Assembly (NCBI GenBank): GCA_905235375.1
Contig: CAJOLH010000015.1
Location: 38,248-102,247, forward strand
Source: an uncultured Bacteroidales bacterium
GTDB lineage: Bacteria; Bacteroidota; Bacteroidia; Bacteroidales; UBA3663
Length of the DNA stretch: 64,000 nucleotides
Reading direction: 5' to 3'
Shown: piece by piece, positions 1 through 11,091 of the stretch
Position numbering within the stretch: the stretch's first letter is position 1
Layout of the letters: each line of letters opens with the position of its first letter
Notes under the pieces: model-generated
What the model saw: only the letters and a program-made list of their open reading frames with translations
Databases searched by the model: none
Told to the model about the DNA's origin: nothing
Position numbers and translations under genes: made by a program

Positions 1-1
1 C

Positions 2-271
2 CATGGCATCATTAACATCAAGAACGCCAAGTGGGCACACGACTTTTCCCCACTTCAGGAAGACGGCCCTTCGTTCGTCGATCAGGTGTATTCAAAGGCA
101 TACGTTCGCCATCTCTTCCACGCAGAAGAATACCTGGCACTTCAGATTGCCTCCATCCACAACCTCGCATTCTATCTCTGGCTCGTCGGCGAAGCACGCA
201 AGCACATCCTCGAAGGCGACTTCAAACCCTGGAAGGAAGAGATGTTGCGTGCTGTGACCACAAGATTATAG
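2..271 (+). CDS. tgt: queuine tRNA-ribosyltransferase, C-terminal fragment (5' end outside window)
   Basis: Frame 2 reads HGIINIKNAKWAHDFSPLQEDGPSFVDQVYSKAYVRHLFHAEEYLALQIASIHNLAFYLWLVGEAR, typical of the Tgt C-terminus. Confidence 0.88.
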   Translation, partial: HGIINIKNAKWAHDFSPLQEDGPSFVDQVYSKAYVRHLFHAEEYLALQIASIHNLAFYLWLVGEARKHILEGDFKPWKEEMLRAVTTRL

Positions 272-278
272 TAACTCT

Positions 279-1187
279 ATGCACATTCGAATTGTTTCTC
301 CCGCAGGCTCCATCAAGCCTCGCCTTATCGACAGCGGTGCCCAGACGTTGAAGTCTTGGGGCCACAAAGTCACAGTAGCTGCCCATGCGAAAGGCAGCTA
401 CGGTCGTTTCTCCGGCACGCCACAGGAACGTGCGCAAGACCTCATCGATGCTCTCGAGGATAAAGACGTGGATATCATTTGGTGCTCGCGTGGCGGCTAT
501 GGTTGTATGCAGATACTCGACATGATTCCACTCGAACTCATCAGTCGAGCCGGCAAACCCATCATCGGCTACAGCGATATTACGGCACTTCATGCCCTAT
601 GGCAACATGCCGGCGTACGCAGCCTTCATGCCCCAATGATGAAGCATCTTGCCAACGAATTTGAGCATCGCACTTCGCAGACGATTCGCGAACTGTTGGA
701 GTATTATACGGCTCATCGCAGCTGGCCTCCCAAGCACAATCTTCTTTTCATGAAGAAGGCACGTCTCTTCGTTGCTCCCCATCAGGGTTGGAGCAGCGAG
801 GATCTCAATCCCGAAGCGACCGAAGAACTGCTCGACGAACTGATGGCACACCCTGTCCCGTTTGTCGGAGGGAATCTTGCCGTTCTCACAGGTTTGCACG
901 GGACGCCTTACGACTTCGACTATCACGACAAGATTCTTTTTATCGAGGATATTGCCGAGACCCCCTATAAGATTGACCGCATGATGCAGCAACTCCGTCT
1001 TTGTGGCATACTCGATCAAGTCAAAGGCCTCATCTGCGGGTCGTTTACGGGCTGTGAAGAAGATCCACTGATGCCTGTCAAGATTTGGGACAACTTCAAG
1101 ATGATTGTTGAACCCTACGGCATCCCGCTTTGGCTCGGTTCTCCCATCGGGCATGAGGTCAACAACTATCCAGTTGTAGAAGGATGA
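279..1187 (+). CDS. LD-carboxypeptidase, peptidase S66 family
   Basis: IRIVSPAGSI start, IIWCSRGGYG, PIIGYSDITALHALW, GGNLAVLTGLHGTPYD motifs. Confidence 0.85.
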   Translation: MHIRIVSPAGSIKPRLIDSGAQTLKSWGHKVTVAAHAKGSYGRFSGTPQERAQDLIDALEDKDVDIIWCSRGGYGCMQILDMIPLELISRAGKPIIGYSDITALHALWQHAGVRSLHAPMMKHLANEFEHRTSQTIRELLEYYTAHRSWPPKHNLLFMKKARLFVAPHQGWSSEDLNPEATEELLDELMAHPVPFVGGNLAVLTGLHGTPYDFDYHDKILFIEDIAETPYKIDRMMQQLRLCGILDQVKGLICGSFTGCEEDPLMPVKIWDNFKMIVEPYGIPLWLGSPIGHEVNNYPVVEG

Positions 1188-2146
1188 AGTTAGTAGATTT
1201 CATAAGTCGCTGGATGGCACTGATTGTGCTCGTCGTAGCCGCAGGATCTCTCCTGTGGCCCGCTGTTTTCGGAGTCATCAAGACCGCGTGGATCAGTTAT
1301 CTGCTCGGCGTTGTGATGTTTGGTATGGGATTGACGCTCAACCTTCATGATTTCAAGATCGTATTTACCCGACCAAGGGATGTCATCGTCGGATGCATCG
1401 CTCAGTTCACCATCATGCCGCTTTTGGCCTGGATGTTGACCAAAACATTTCAATTGCCGCCCGAATTGGCTGTCGGTGTAGTGCTTGTGGGTTGCTGTCC
1501 CGGCGGCACTGCAAGCAACGTCATCACCTACCTTGCTGGAGGCGATCTTGCCTTGAGTGTTGGCATGACCGGCGTTTCCACCATCCTCGCTCCCATCATG
1601 ACACCCTTCCTGACCTGGCTATTTGTCGGCACAACGGTCGATGTCAATACCATCGCAATGTTCATGAGCATCGTCCAGGTGGTGATTCTCCCCATCGCAT
1701 TGGGACTCCTCTTCAAACGCTTCTTCCCTGTAGCCACAAACCATGCGAGCAAATATCTGCCTGCATTTTCGACACTTGCAATCGCTGCAATTGTAGCGGC
1801 TGTTGTTTCTGCCAATTCCACCAATCTGAAGACCTGTGGATTCATTATCATCCTCGTTGTCATCCTGCATAATCTCCTCGGATTTGCGTTGGGCTATCTG
1901 TTGGGAAGCATTCTAAGATTATCACACCCCAAACGCACAGCCATCAGCATCGAAGTTGGTATGCAGAATTCGGGGCTTGCCTGCAGTCTTGCCACCCAAC
2001 ATTTTGCATCGATGGCATTGGCGCCTGTCCCTGGTGCCATCTTCAGCGTTTGGCATAACATTGCAGGTGCAATTCTTGCAAAATTCTATAAAGGCTCACA
2101 CTTTTTTACGCGCGCACACAATAAACAAGGACAAAATACGTTATAA
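1184..2146 (+). CDS. bile acid:sodium symporter (BASS) family transporter
   Basis: Multi-TM protein with GMGLTLNLHDF, GCCPGGTASNVITYLAGGDLALSV and EVGMQNSGLA motifs; ATGA overlap with the previous ORF. Confidence 0.88.
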   Translation: MKLVDFISRWMALIVLVVAAGSLLWPAVFGVIKTAWISYLLGVVMFGMGLTLNLHDFKIVFTRPRDVIVGCIAQFTIMPLLAWMLTKTFQLPPELAVGVVLVGCCPGGTASNVITYLAGGDLALSVGMTGVSTILAPIMTPFLTWLFVGTTVDVNTIAMFMSIVQVVILPIALGLLFKRFFPVATNHASKYLPAFSTLAIAAIVAAVVSANSTNLKTCGFIIILVVILHNLLGFALGYLLGSILRLSHPKRTAISIEVGMQNSGLACSLATQHFASMALAPVPGAIFSVWHNIAGAILAKFYKGSHFFTRAHNKQGQNTL

Positions 2147-2210
2147 CTAAATAATATCCTATAACATTCTGTCCAATGCCGATCGGCAAACTGGACGATC
2201 ATACGATGAT

Positions 2211-4910
2211 ATGAAACACAAACGTCTATACACACTTCTCCTCGGAGGCCTTCTGATGCTTGGAGGTCTTGATGTCATGGCACAAGGCTCGACGATGACC
2301 GACCAACAGGTTCTCGACTACGTTGTAACCGCCCTGAAGGCAGGCAAGGACCAGCGCACCATCGCACTGGAACTGGCACGTCGTGGAGTGACCGAAGAAC
2401 AAGCCTACCGTGTGAAAAGGCTGTACGAAGAAAGCAACGAAAACGGAACAATGGGTGCTTCAGAAGCTGCATCCAGCAGGCAGACATCGCGTCGTAGGGT
2501 CAGCTATTCCGACGAAAGCACTTATCTGGGACGAGACTTCGACTTCGAAGGCAATGCCGACAGACGTAGCCGCTCCGCTGCCGGAAGGAGTGGAACAGGC
2601 GCAACCACATCCCGCACATCGACGTCACGTACTACGCGAACTCAAAACCGCATTGGCAGTCGTTCCACGTCCAACAGGGCATCCTCTGCCATTGGCGAGA
2701 CGGGGGCCTCAACCTATGACGGAGGTTATATAAATGCTGGTCGCAACACAGGCAATCGGCTTACTACGGACAAAGAGCTCGAGAGCCAGGCAGGCGAACA
2801 GCTGGCCGAAACCTTCTGGGGCGAAGATGTGATGCTGCCGATTGAGGAAGAAGAGCTTCCCGTCTTCGGTCGCAACATCTTCGATTCGGAGGAACTTACC
2901 TTCGAGCCATCAATGAACCTTGCCACACCAAAGAACTACGTGCTTGGTGCAGGCGACGAGGTCATCATCGACATCTGGGGCGACAATGCCGCCACCATCC
3001 GTGAGGAAATATCTCCAGATGGAACCATCAGTATCGAAAACCTTGGATTGGTAAACCTTTCAGGCAAGACCATTTCGGAAGCCAAGCGATATCTGCGCCA
3101 TCAGCTTTCGCGCATCTATGCAGGCCTTGACCAGGCCGATGGCGTGAACGACATGGAACTCTCGCTCGGTCAGTCACGCACCATCCAGGTGCATGTAATG
3201 GGCGAAGTGAAGTACCCCGGCTCCTATTCCTTGAGTGCCTTTGCCACAGTTTTCCATGCCCTTTACAGTGCAGGAGGCGTCAGCGACATCGGTTCGCTTC
3301 GTAAGATCATGCTCAATCGCGGAGGCCGCAATGTTGCCGTCCTCGATGTCTATGATTTCATCATGAACGGACGTTCCAAGGGGGATGTCACCCTTGAAGA
3401 AGGCGATGTCATCGTTGTTCCCGCCTACGAGCAGCTTGTCGAACTCACGGGCACCGTCAAGCGCCCGATGCGCTATGAAATGAAGAACGGCGAAACAGTG
3501 AAAGACCTCTTCTCATACGCCGGAGGTCTCAGCAACAAGGCATATACACGCAGCATCCGCATTCAGCGACAGAACGGCAACGAGAACGAAATCTGTACCA
3601 TTCGCAAGGATGAGTTCGGCACCTTCCCCACCATGGATGGCGATGCCATCGAGATTGAACCCATCCTGGAGCGTTATTCAAACCGAATCGAAATCAAGGG
3701 TGCAGTCTATCGTCCCGGTTCCTATCAGCTGGGTGCCATCAACACCGTGAAGCAGCTCATCATCGCTGCCGACGGACTCACTGGCGATGCCTTCACCAAT
3801 CGTGCCGTGCTGCAGCGCGAAAACGAGGATCTGACCCGCTCTGTACTTTCAGTTGACGTCAAGGATATCATGGATGGAACCATCAGCGACATCGTGCTCC
3901 AAAAGAACGACATCCTCTACATCCCCAGCCATTACGACCTGAATGATATGGGAACTGTAACCATCCATGGCGAAGTAGCTCGTCCCGGCGACTACCTGTA
4001 TGCGTACAACATGACTATCGAAGACCTCATCATCCAAGCAGGCGGCTTGCTTGAGTCGGCTACTACCCAGCGTGTCGATGTGTCACGCCGCATTAAGGAT
4101 CCGAAGAGCGAGGCCGAAACGTCGCGTGTCAGCGAAACCTTCCGCTTCGCCATCAAGGACGGGTTCATCATCGATGGAGACCCCACCTTCACTCTGTCCC
4201 CCTACGATGAAGTATATATCCGCCAATCCCCTGTCTATCGCAAACAGACCAATGTGATGGTCACAGGCGAAGTGCTCTTCCCCGGTGAATATGCCCTGAC
4301 CCACAAATCCCAACGTCTGTCAGAAATCATCGAGCAGGCAGGTGGAATCACCAGTTTCGGCTTCGTCAAGGGCGCACGACTGACCCGCTTGATGAATGAT
4401 GAGGAGAAGGAACGACAGAAGAGTGTCATCAAGATGTCGCGAAATTCCAAGGATTCCATCTCTGAGGCCATGCTTGACATCAGCAATACCTACTCGGTGG
4501 GCATCGATCTCGAGAAGGCGCTCAAGAATCCTGGCTCTCAAGCCGATGTGGTTCTCCGTGAAGGCGACATCATCGAAGTGCCCGAATACACCAACACCGT
4601 GAAGATAAGTGGCGCCGTGATGTATCCCAATACCGTCAGCTTCGTTGATGACAAGCCCGTGAAATATTACATCGAGCAGGCTGGCGGATTCGGCAACCGC
4701 GCCAAGAAACGTCGCGCCTATGTCGTTTGCATGAACGGACAGGTGAAGAGAGCCCGGAGAAACAGCAATCATGCCGTCGAACCCGGTTGTGAGCTCATCG
4801 TCCCGATGAAGGATCAGAGCAACTGGAACATCCAGCAGACCATGTCGGTGGCTACTACTTCGGCATCTCTTGCTACCATGGTTGCTTCTATTGCCAATAT
4901 TCTAAAATAA
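2211..4910 (+). CDS. polysaccharide export protein with multiple SLBB domains (Wza-like)
   Basis: YVLGAGDEVIIDIWG plus repeated V.G.V..PG.Y.L......E.I..AGG SLBB units; signal peptide. Confidence 0.9.
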   Translation: MKHKRLYTLLLGGLLMLGGLDVMAQGSTMTDQQVLDYVVTALKAGKDQRTIALELARRGVTEEQAYRVKRLYEESNENGTMGASEAASSRQTSRRRVSYSDESTYLGRDFDFEGNADRRSRSAAGRSGTGATTSRTSTSRTTRTQNRIGSRSTSNRASSAIGETGASTYDGGYINAGRNTGNRLTTDKELESQAGEQLAETFWGEDVMLPIEEEELPVFGRNIFDSEELTFEPSMNLATPKNYVLGAGDEVIIDIWGDNAATIREEISPDGTISIENLGLVNLSGKTISEAKRYLRHQLSRIYAGLDQADGVNDMELSLGQSRTIQVHVMGEVKYPGSYSLSAFATVFHALYSAGGVSDIGSLRKIMLNRGGRNVAVLDVYDFIMNGRSKGDVTLEEGDVIVVPAYEQLVELTGTVKRPMRYEMKNGETVKDLFSYAGGLSNKAYTRSIRIQRQNGNENEICTIRKDEFGTFPTMDGDAIEIEPILERYSNRIEIKGAVYRPGSYQLGAINTVKQLIIAADGLTGDAFTNRAVLQRENEDLTRSVLSVDVKDIMDGTISDIVLQKNDILYIPSHYDLNDMGTVTIHGEVARPGDYLYAYNMTIEDLIIQAGGLLESATTQRVDVSRRIKDPKSEAETSRVSETFRFAIKDGFIIDGDPTFTLSPYDEVYIRQSPVYRKQTNVMVTGEVLFPGEYALTHKSQRLSEIIEQAGGITSFGFVKGARLTRLMNDEEKERQKSVIKMSRNSKDSISEAMLDISNTYSVGIDLEKALKNPGSQADVVLREGDIIEVPEYTNTVKISGAVMYPNTVSFVDDKPVKYYIEQAGGFGNRAKKRRAYVVCMNGQVKRARRNSNHAVEPGCELIVPMKDQSNWNIQQTMSVATTSASLATMVASIANILK

Positions 4911-4918
4911 TTGAAACG

Positions 4919-6013
4919 ATGGCTACCAAAAGGAAATTCGATCTAAAGGCCATTGTCAAGCAACTTTGGCAAAACCGCAGAACACTCTACTGGTGGTGTG
5001 GCATCGCTATAGTTCTCGGTGTAATCTTTGCGCTCACGAATCCCAAGGAATATACAGTTACAACGGCTATCGTTCCCGAGCAATCCTCTTCCACAGGTCT
5101 GGCCAGTATCGCATCGATGATGGGTGTAAGTCTTGGCAATGTGGAGGGTGGTAATGTCGATGCCATGGATCCCTCGATGTTCCCCGACATCGCCGAATCC
5201 ATCCCCTTCTTGCAGGCGATGATGGCTACTAAAGTCCATACGCTCGAAGACACAACTTCGGTGACGCTTCACGATTATCTCAAGACAGAATATGTTCCTT
5301 GGACCGTCAAGACTGTCGAAGCTCTCCATAAGTTCAAGGACTTTATCACCAGGCGCAAGAAACCATCATTCGACAATCAATCAAATGACGGTAAAGAGCC
5401 ACCGCGTTATATTCTGCTTGGCGAAAAGGAGTTTGGCAGGTTGAAGGGTCTGGCCCGCAACATCAAGTGTGGACAGAACATGAAGACAGGCATCATTACC
5501 ATCTCGACCACCTGTCAAGACCCGATGGTAGCCACGATGATGGCCGACAATGCCATCGACTGCCTGCAGGCAAGTCTTTACGACTATAAGAGTGCCAAGG
5601 CCAGAGCCGAACTTGCCGACCTCAACGCCCTCGAAGCCGAACGCCGCCTGGAATACGAAAAGCGGCAAAAGAACTATGCCGACTTCCTCAACCAGAATCG
5701 TTCGGCCAACAATTATGCAATCACCGCCGAGAAGGATCGACTTGATGCCGAGATGACACTCGCGTATCAAGCCCTTCAGCAGGTAACCCAGCAACGTTAC
5801 CTTGCCGAACAGAGCCTCATTGAGAAGAAGCCATCCTACGCATTGCTGACACCTCCCACATTCCCTCTGACTGCCAATGGTTCACGCAAGATGGTGGTGA
5901 TTGTATGGCTGTTTCTCGGCTTCGTTTTCGGTGCAGCATGGATTGTCTATGGTCGCAAGTACTGGCAATGGACTAAAGACTTTGTGAATGAGCTTAGACG
6001 CAACGACTCATAA
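4919..6013 (+). CDS. Wzz/GumC-type chain length determinant protein
   Basis: N-terminal TM, ATKRKFDLKAIVKQLWQNRRTLYWW, coiled-coil centre, C-terminal PPTFPLTANGSRKMVVIVWLFLGFVFG. Confidence 0.85.
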   Translation: MATKRKFDLKAIVKQLWQNRRTLYWWCGIAIVLGVIFALTNPKEYTVTTAIVPEQSSSTGLASIASMMGVSLGNVEGGNVDAMDPSMFPDIAESIPFLQAMMATKVHTLEDTTSVTLHDYLKTEYVPWTVKTVEALHKFKDFITRRKKPSFDNQSNDGKEPPRYILLGEKEFGRLKGLARNIKCGQNMKTGIITISTTCQDPMVATMMADNAIDCLQASLYDYKSAKARAELADLNALEAERRLEYEKRQKNYADFLNQNRSANNYAITAEKDRLDAEMTLAYQALQQVTQQRYLAEQSLIEKKPSYALLTPPTFPLTANGSRKMVVIVWLFLGFVFGAAWIVYGRKYWQWTKDFVNELRRNDS

Positions 6014-7535
6014 TCAGGGACGATTAGCCCGAAACACAATAGCGCTGTACCTGCGTACGGCGCTTATGTTGGTTATCAACCTTTATACTTCCCGCGTCAT
6101 CCTGCAAGTGCTTGGTGTCGATGACTTTGCCATCTATTCCATCATCGGCAACTTTGTGGCAATGTTTACGATTGCCACCAGCACTTTGACCGTAGCGACA
6201 CAGCGATTCATCACAGTAGAAATCGGACGAGGTTCGAAAGAAGACATACGCAGGACCTTCAGCACAGCGCTGAGCCTTCATCTTTTGATTGCAGTGCTTC
6301 TAATCATCATCTGCGAAATCGCAGGTTTATGGTACATCAACAACAAGATGATTCTACCCGCGTTTCGTGTAGATGCCGCCCAAATGGTCTTCCACTGCTC
6401 CCTCATTGCCTTCATCTTCCAATTCATCAGCATTCCTTACACTTCGCTCATCATCGCCTATGAGCACATGGGAGCATGGGCGTGGATCAGCATCGTTGAA
6501 GTACTGCTCAAACTGGTTGGAGTATTGATTCTTCCTACGCTCCCAAATGGTTTTGACTACCTTGTCTGGTATGCTGTCTTCATCGTCATTGCAGCTGTTG
6601 TAGTCCGTATCTCTTATGGTTTATATTGCCGCTGGCGGTTTCCTTTCTGCTCGTATAAGTGGAGCCTTGACATAGCACAAACGCGAGAGATGTCAGCGTT
6701 CATGGGATGGAATATTTTCGGCATCGGTGCCGATATCGTCAGCAAGCAATTCATCACACTCCTGCTAAACGCATTTTTCGCTCTTGCTGTCAATGCAGCA
6801 CGTGGAATCGCTATTCAAGTCGAGAATGCAGTTGCCAATTTCACCCGTCAGATATCGATGGCTTTCAATCCGCAAATCACAAAGTCCTATAGCAATGGCG
6901 ATTTCAACCGATTGATATATCTAGTCCGTCTGGGGGCAAAACTCGGATTCTTCCTCTACCTTATTGTCGCAATCCCCCTCATTGCCGAGACTCCTGCCAT
7001 CCTATCAGCTTGGCTTGAAGAATATCCGAACTACACCGTTACCTTTGTTCGTCTATCCCTCGTCAATAATCTCATTATGTCGTTAAGCTATACGCTCGAC
7101 ACAATGATCTTTGCCTCTGGCAGGATACGCGGCATGCAGGTCTGGACAGCCCTGCTTCTGATGTTATGCTTCCCAATCTCCTACATTTGCTTCTGTCTCG
7201 GTCTTCCGCCCTATTACTGCTATCTGGCCACCATCTCGATGACATCCATCCTTCTAATCATCAAGATCTGGATTGCGACAAACCTCCTTTCTGAATGTCC
7301 ACTGGGTTTCGTCAGAATGCTCCTAACCAACTGCCTACCTGCTGCAATACTGGCAGCAGCTCTGCCAACAGCTCTGCACTTCTTAGGCATTGGACAAACT
7401 TCTCCCTTGATTTTCGCTTTGCTACAGTGCATCATCTATGTAGTGTGGAGCTTCGTCACGATTGCTATCGTAGGTCTTGATTCCAAGGAGCGCCAGATGG
7501 CCAAACAATACATAATTCGTTTCGTATGTCGATAA
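5988..7535 (+). CDS. polysaccharide flippase (Wzx/MATE-like)
   Basis: Polytopic; RNTIALYLRTALMLVINLYTSRVILQVLGVDDFAIYSIIGNFV. Confidence 0.85.
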   Translation: MSLDATTHNQGRLARNTIALYLRTALMLVINLYTSRVILQVLGVDDFAIYSIIGNFVAMFTIATSTLTVATQRFITVEIGRGSKEDIRRTFSTALSLHLLIAVLLIIICEIAGLWYINNKMILPAFRVDAAQMVFHCSLIAFIFQFISIPYTSLIIAYEHMGAWAWISIVEVLLKLVGVLILPTLPNGFDYLVWYAVFIVIAAVVVRISYGLYCRWRFPFCSYKWSLDIAQTREMSAFMGWNIFGIGADIVSKQFITLLLNAFFALAVNAARGIAIQVENAVANFTRQISMAFNPQITKSYSNGDFNRLIYLVRLGAKLGFFLYLIVAIPLIAETPAILSAWLEEYPNYTVTFVRLSLVNNLIMSLSYTLDTMIFASGRIRGMQVWTALLLMLCFPISYICFCLGLPPYYCYLATISMTSILLIIKIWIATNLLSECPLGFVRMLLTNCLPAAILAAALPTALHFLGIGQTSPLIFALLQCIIYVVWSFVTIAIVGLDSKERQMAKQYIIRFVCR

Positions 7536-8755
7536 TCAGCACCATCGAACCCTATCTAATAATCTTTGGCACAGCCATGGTTATGATGTTGTTGAGCATG
7601 TTTGCAGACAATCGTTCAACGACACATAAGATTATGTTCCTGTGCGGATGGATTGCCCTCATCATCTTCGTGGGGTTTCGCGACATGTCTGTAGGCAGCG
7701 ACACCGACAATTATCTTCAATCTTTTCATCATCCAGAGGCAGGTTATGGCGAAAACGGCCAAACAGATCCCGGTTTCCATCTATACCTGTATCTCACTCA
7801 CTACCTGTTTTTCGACAACGGAACACTTTTCCTCCTGATTTCAGCAATCATTGGATTAGGTGGCATAGGCTATTGTATTTGGCATAACTCCAATCAGCCG
7901 ATGATGTCGCTAATTGCTTTTGTTTCTTTTAGCACGTCTTCAATGTTCTTCTTCCACACACTCTCCGCTGTTCGCCAATCAATAGCCGAAGGAATATTTC
8001 TGATGGCACTGTGCAATTATCTCGGCTCTACTTGTGAGGAGCGCAAGTTACTCACTCTTCAAGCTGATGGCAAGACCATAACCGAAAAGGAAGAAGAGGA
8101 GATTATGGAGTCACGTAACCGAGGGCTGGCTATCTTGCTTTATATTATCGCAATTTCATTCCACGGCTCGGCTCTGGTAATGCTACCTATTATATTTATA
8201 GCACCCATACTCAAGAATGTCAGTCAGTGGATATGGTATTTGCTCCTTGTGGGGAGCTATCTTATTTCAGCATTTAGCCCAATCTCTGCTTCCGATCTTG
8301 TCTTTCTATTCTTCTCAATCTTCAGCCGAAACTCAGACAGCTACATAAACCGATTCAGTTCCTATAGCAACTTCGAGCAAGGCGAAGTCACCGACATGGG
8401 CTTCCTCAATCCAGCTCTCTGGCCATTCACCCTACTTGCCATCATCATCGTATGGCGATGTGACAAAGTGCGGCTCCAGTCGCAATGGACCATTCTGTTT
8501 CTCCTCTCGGTAATTTTAAACAATCTCTTCAGCGACAACCTAATTTGGGGGCGACTCTTCATCTACATTTCCTTGCTTTGTGTCGTTGTGGTTCCCAATG
8601 CCATTGAGCAATCCAAAAGCTGGATATTCCGTGGAGGCTTCACACTCTTTGCCATCTACTTCATCGTACGAGCTATCAAAATACTGTTCGCTCAATGGCT
8701 GGTTCCTGAAGGAAATATTGTAGCACCTTACCAATTCACGGACTTCACGATATGA
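7526..8755 (+). CDS. EpsG-family / Wzy-like polysaccharide polymerase
   Basis: Polytopic; FVGFRDMSVGSDTDNYLQSF, typical of EpsG. Confidence 0.78.
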   Translation: MSIISTIEPYLIIFGTAMVMMLLSMFADNRSTTHKIMFLCGWIALIIFVGFRDMSVGSDTDNYLQSFHHPEAGYGENGQTDPGFHLYLYLTHYLFFDNGTLFLLISAIIGLGGIGYCIWHNSNQPMMSLIAFVSFSTSSMFFFHTLSAVRQSIAEGIFLMALCNYLGSTCEERKLLTLQADGKTITEKEEEEIMESRNRGLAILLYIIAISFHGSALVMLPIIFIAPILKNVSQWIWYLLLVGSYLISAFSPISASDLVFLFFSIFSRNSDSYINRFSSYSNFEQGEVTDMGFLNPALWPFTLLAIIIVWRCDKVRLQSQWTILFLLSVILNNLFSDNLIWGRLFIYISLLCVVVVPNAIEQSKSWIFRGGFTLFAIYFIVRAIKILFAQWLVPEGNIVAPYQFTDFTI

Positions 8756-9483
8756 AACATCTCACAGTAATCACAGTTACGTTCAATGCCGAGCAAGCCA
8801 TTGCCAAGACTCTGCATTCTGTGATGGGCCAGACCGTCTTTGATGATCAAATCGACTATATCTTGGTGGATGGCGGTTCAAAAGACAAGACGATGGAACT
8901 GATAAATCCTTTTGTATCAAAACTGGCCCACCTGTTCCACGAACCTGATCATGGCATCTTTGACGCGATGAATAAGGGAGCTGCAATCGCTAAGACTCCT
9001 TGGCTGATGTTCTTGAATGCAGGTGATGAGTTTTTCGACAATGATACCGTATCATCACTACAACTTGCGAGACAAGTACCCGACCATATCATCTACGGAG
9101 ACTGCATACGAACCTTTGGAGATGGTCGAAGGAAACTCCAGAAAGCAGAACCATTCTTCGAAAAAAAAGATTGCGTGCCTGGCATAGGCATCTGTCACCA
9201 AAGTATATATATTCCCACCACTTGGATGAATTCACATCCATACCTATGGCAACAGTATCCGCACTGTGCCGATTTTGAACAAATTTATTCCTTTTGGAAA
9301 GAAGGCCGACGTATGGAATACCTTGATCGTCCTTTATGCTATTATTCATACGGAGATGGATTCTCATCCAATGTCAAGAATATCCGCGAAGTCTTCGAAG
9401 AGAATGCCAGTATAACGAATCAGAAACATTCTTGGCTCTACTACAAACAAAAACTGCATCTATGGCTATCATCTCTAAAATAA
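8752..9483 (+). CDS. glycosyltransferase family 2
   Basis: [21 protein letters not shown]...[13 protein letters not shown]...[29 protein letters not shown]. Confidence 0.9.
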   Translation: MKHLTVITVTFNAEQAIAKTLHSVMGQTVFDDQIDYILVDGGSKDKTMELINPFVSKLAHLFHEPDHGIFDAMNKGAAIAKTPWLMFLNAGDEFFDNDTVSSLQLARQVPDHIIYGDCIRTFGDGRRKLQKAEPFFEKKDCVPGIGICHQSIYIPTTWMNSHPYLWQQYPHCADFEQIYSFWKEGRRMEYLDRPLCYYSYGDGFSSNVKNIREVFEENASITNQKHSWLYYKQKLHLWLSSLK

Positions 9484-10076
9484 TCTATCATCTGAATTGT
9501 CTGCGCCTGATGCCTCTTTACGGCATCATGAAGGTTCACCCTCGTCATCGCTTCTTTGACGAGGAGCGTCAAAACTGGTATCATGCAGTGCTTGGCAAGG
9601 AGGGTTGCCGACAGACCTTCAGTGAGAATATGCTACTGCTCACCCTACGAGAGTATCGTTCTGTTCTATATTGGCGCATGGGTGGACTACGTTATTTCAT
9701 CTCATGGTTGGCTCCTGGAGAGAGTGTTCTCCACTTGGTTCAGTCGAAGGACACTGTAGGTCCAGGTCTCGTCATCCACCATGGTCACTCCACACGTGTC
9801 GCCTGCAAAAAGATAGGCTGCAACTGCCAGATATGGCAAAATGTAACCACGGGGATCAACCGCCCTCTTGTCGGAGATCGTCCTACCATTGGCAACAATG
9901 TTCGTATATGTTCAGGAGCCATAGTGCTCGGAGGTATCAACATTGGCAACAATGTAACCATTGCGGCTGGTGCTGTAGTGGTCAAGAGTGTACCCGACAA
10001 TGCTGTAGTTGCTGGAAATCCGGCTAAAATTGTGAAGTTGAATGGAGAGAAGCTCAGCTCTCCTGTCAATCTTTAA
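9462..10076 (+). CDS. serine O-acetyltransferase-like hexapeptide-repeat acyltransferase
   Basis: [30 protein letters not shown]...[54 protein letters not shown]; internal ATG preferred over the ORF-track start. Confidence 0.82.
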   Translation: MAIISKIIYHLNCLRLMPLYGIMKVHPRHRFFDEERQNWYHAVLGKEGCRQTFSENMLLLTLREYRSVLYWRMGGLRYFISWLAPGESVLHLVQSKDTVGPGLVIHHGHSTRVACKKIGCNCQIWQNVTTGINRPLVGDRPTIGNNVRICSGAIVLGGINIGNNVTIAAGAVVVKSVPDNAVVAGNPAKIVKLNGEKLSSPVNL

Positions 10077-10080
10077 AGAT

Positions 10081-11091
10081 ATGTTCCGTAAAGTCATCAT
10101 CATATTATTCTGTTTCCTAACTCCTTCGATATTCTTTGCCCAAAAGGTAAGGATATTGGGGTTCGGAAGTAGTTTTATGGAGGATGCATTCTATCGGGTG
10201 CCGGAACTGTTGAAAGCAGATACAGCCAAGGTTGAGCTGGCTTTCTTATACAAGGCTGGATGTTCGCTGGCCGAACATATAGATCTTATGCGCTCTCAAG
10301 AACCTATTTATACCTATTATAAATATAATAATGAAATAGGAAAATGGGCAAAGAGAGACAGCACCAATTCTCGATTTGCACTTCTTGAACACGAATGGGA
10401 CATTATTGTTCTCCAGCAGTCAGCTTCCGAGTCTGGCCTTTACAGCTCAGTTAAGAATACCTTGGCTCCCCTCATAGATTCCATCTACCACTATCAGCCT
10501 ACAGTTCAGTTGGCATGGCACATGACATGGGCTTTTGCCCATAACTCCACACATCCCGCTTTCAATGACTATTATAACATTTCACAACAGCTAATGTACT
10601 ACCAGATTCTTTCGGTCGGCTACAAGATATGTCGTGACGAGTTTGTCGATGATTTTCGTTATCTGATACCTTCGGGTCCAGTCATTCAGGCATTAAGGGA
10701 GTCATATCTCGAATGCGACAATGACTTCTGCCGCGATGGATACCACATCGACCTGAATTTGGGAAGGTATGCGATTGCATGCGCGACTTACGAATCGGTG
10801 CTCGCGGATGTGCTCAATCACGATATTCGTCAGGTGAACGTTACTCTGGACAAGGACACGACACATAAGGTTAGTGATTTCGCCTTTATCCGAGAGATAG
10901 TGTACGACATCTGTCATAATACGGACAGCTTGATATGGAATTATATCAAGGATGACCGTGTTTACAACCGAAGATATTACGACTTGCTGGGTGTTCCCTT
11001 ACCAGATTTACCGAAGCAGAGAATCGTTGCCGAACAGGAGTTCTACCAATCTGGACGAACTACCAGCCACCTGATATACAAGAAAGAATAA
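10081..11091 (+). CDS. DUF4886-family (SGNH-like) exported protein
   Basis: Signal peptide then VRILGFGSSFMEDAFYRVPELL; paralog of 17617..18624. Confidence 0.72.
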   Translation: MFRKVIIILFCFLTPSIFFAQKVRILGFGSSFMEDAFYRVPELLKADTAKVELAFLYKAGCSLAEHIDLMRSQEPIYTYYKYNNEIGKWAKRDSTNSRFALLEHEWDIIVLQQSASESGLYSSVKNTLAPLIDSIYHYQPTVQLAWHMTWAFAHNSTHPAFNDYYNISQQLMYYQILSVGYKICRDEFVDDFRYLIPSGPVIQALRESYLECDNDFCRDGYHIDLNLGRYAIACATYESVLADVLNHDIRQVNVTLDKDTTHKVSDFAFIREIVYDICHNTDSLIWNYIKDDRVYNRRYYDLLGVPLPDLPKQRIVAEQEFYQSGRTTSHLIYKKE

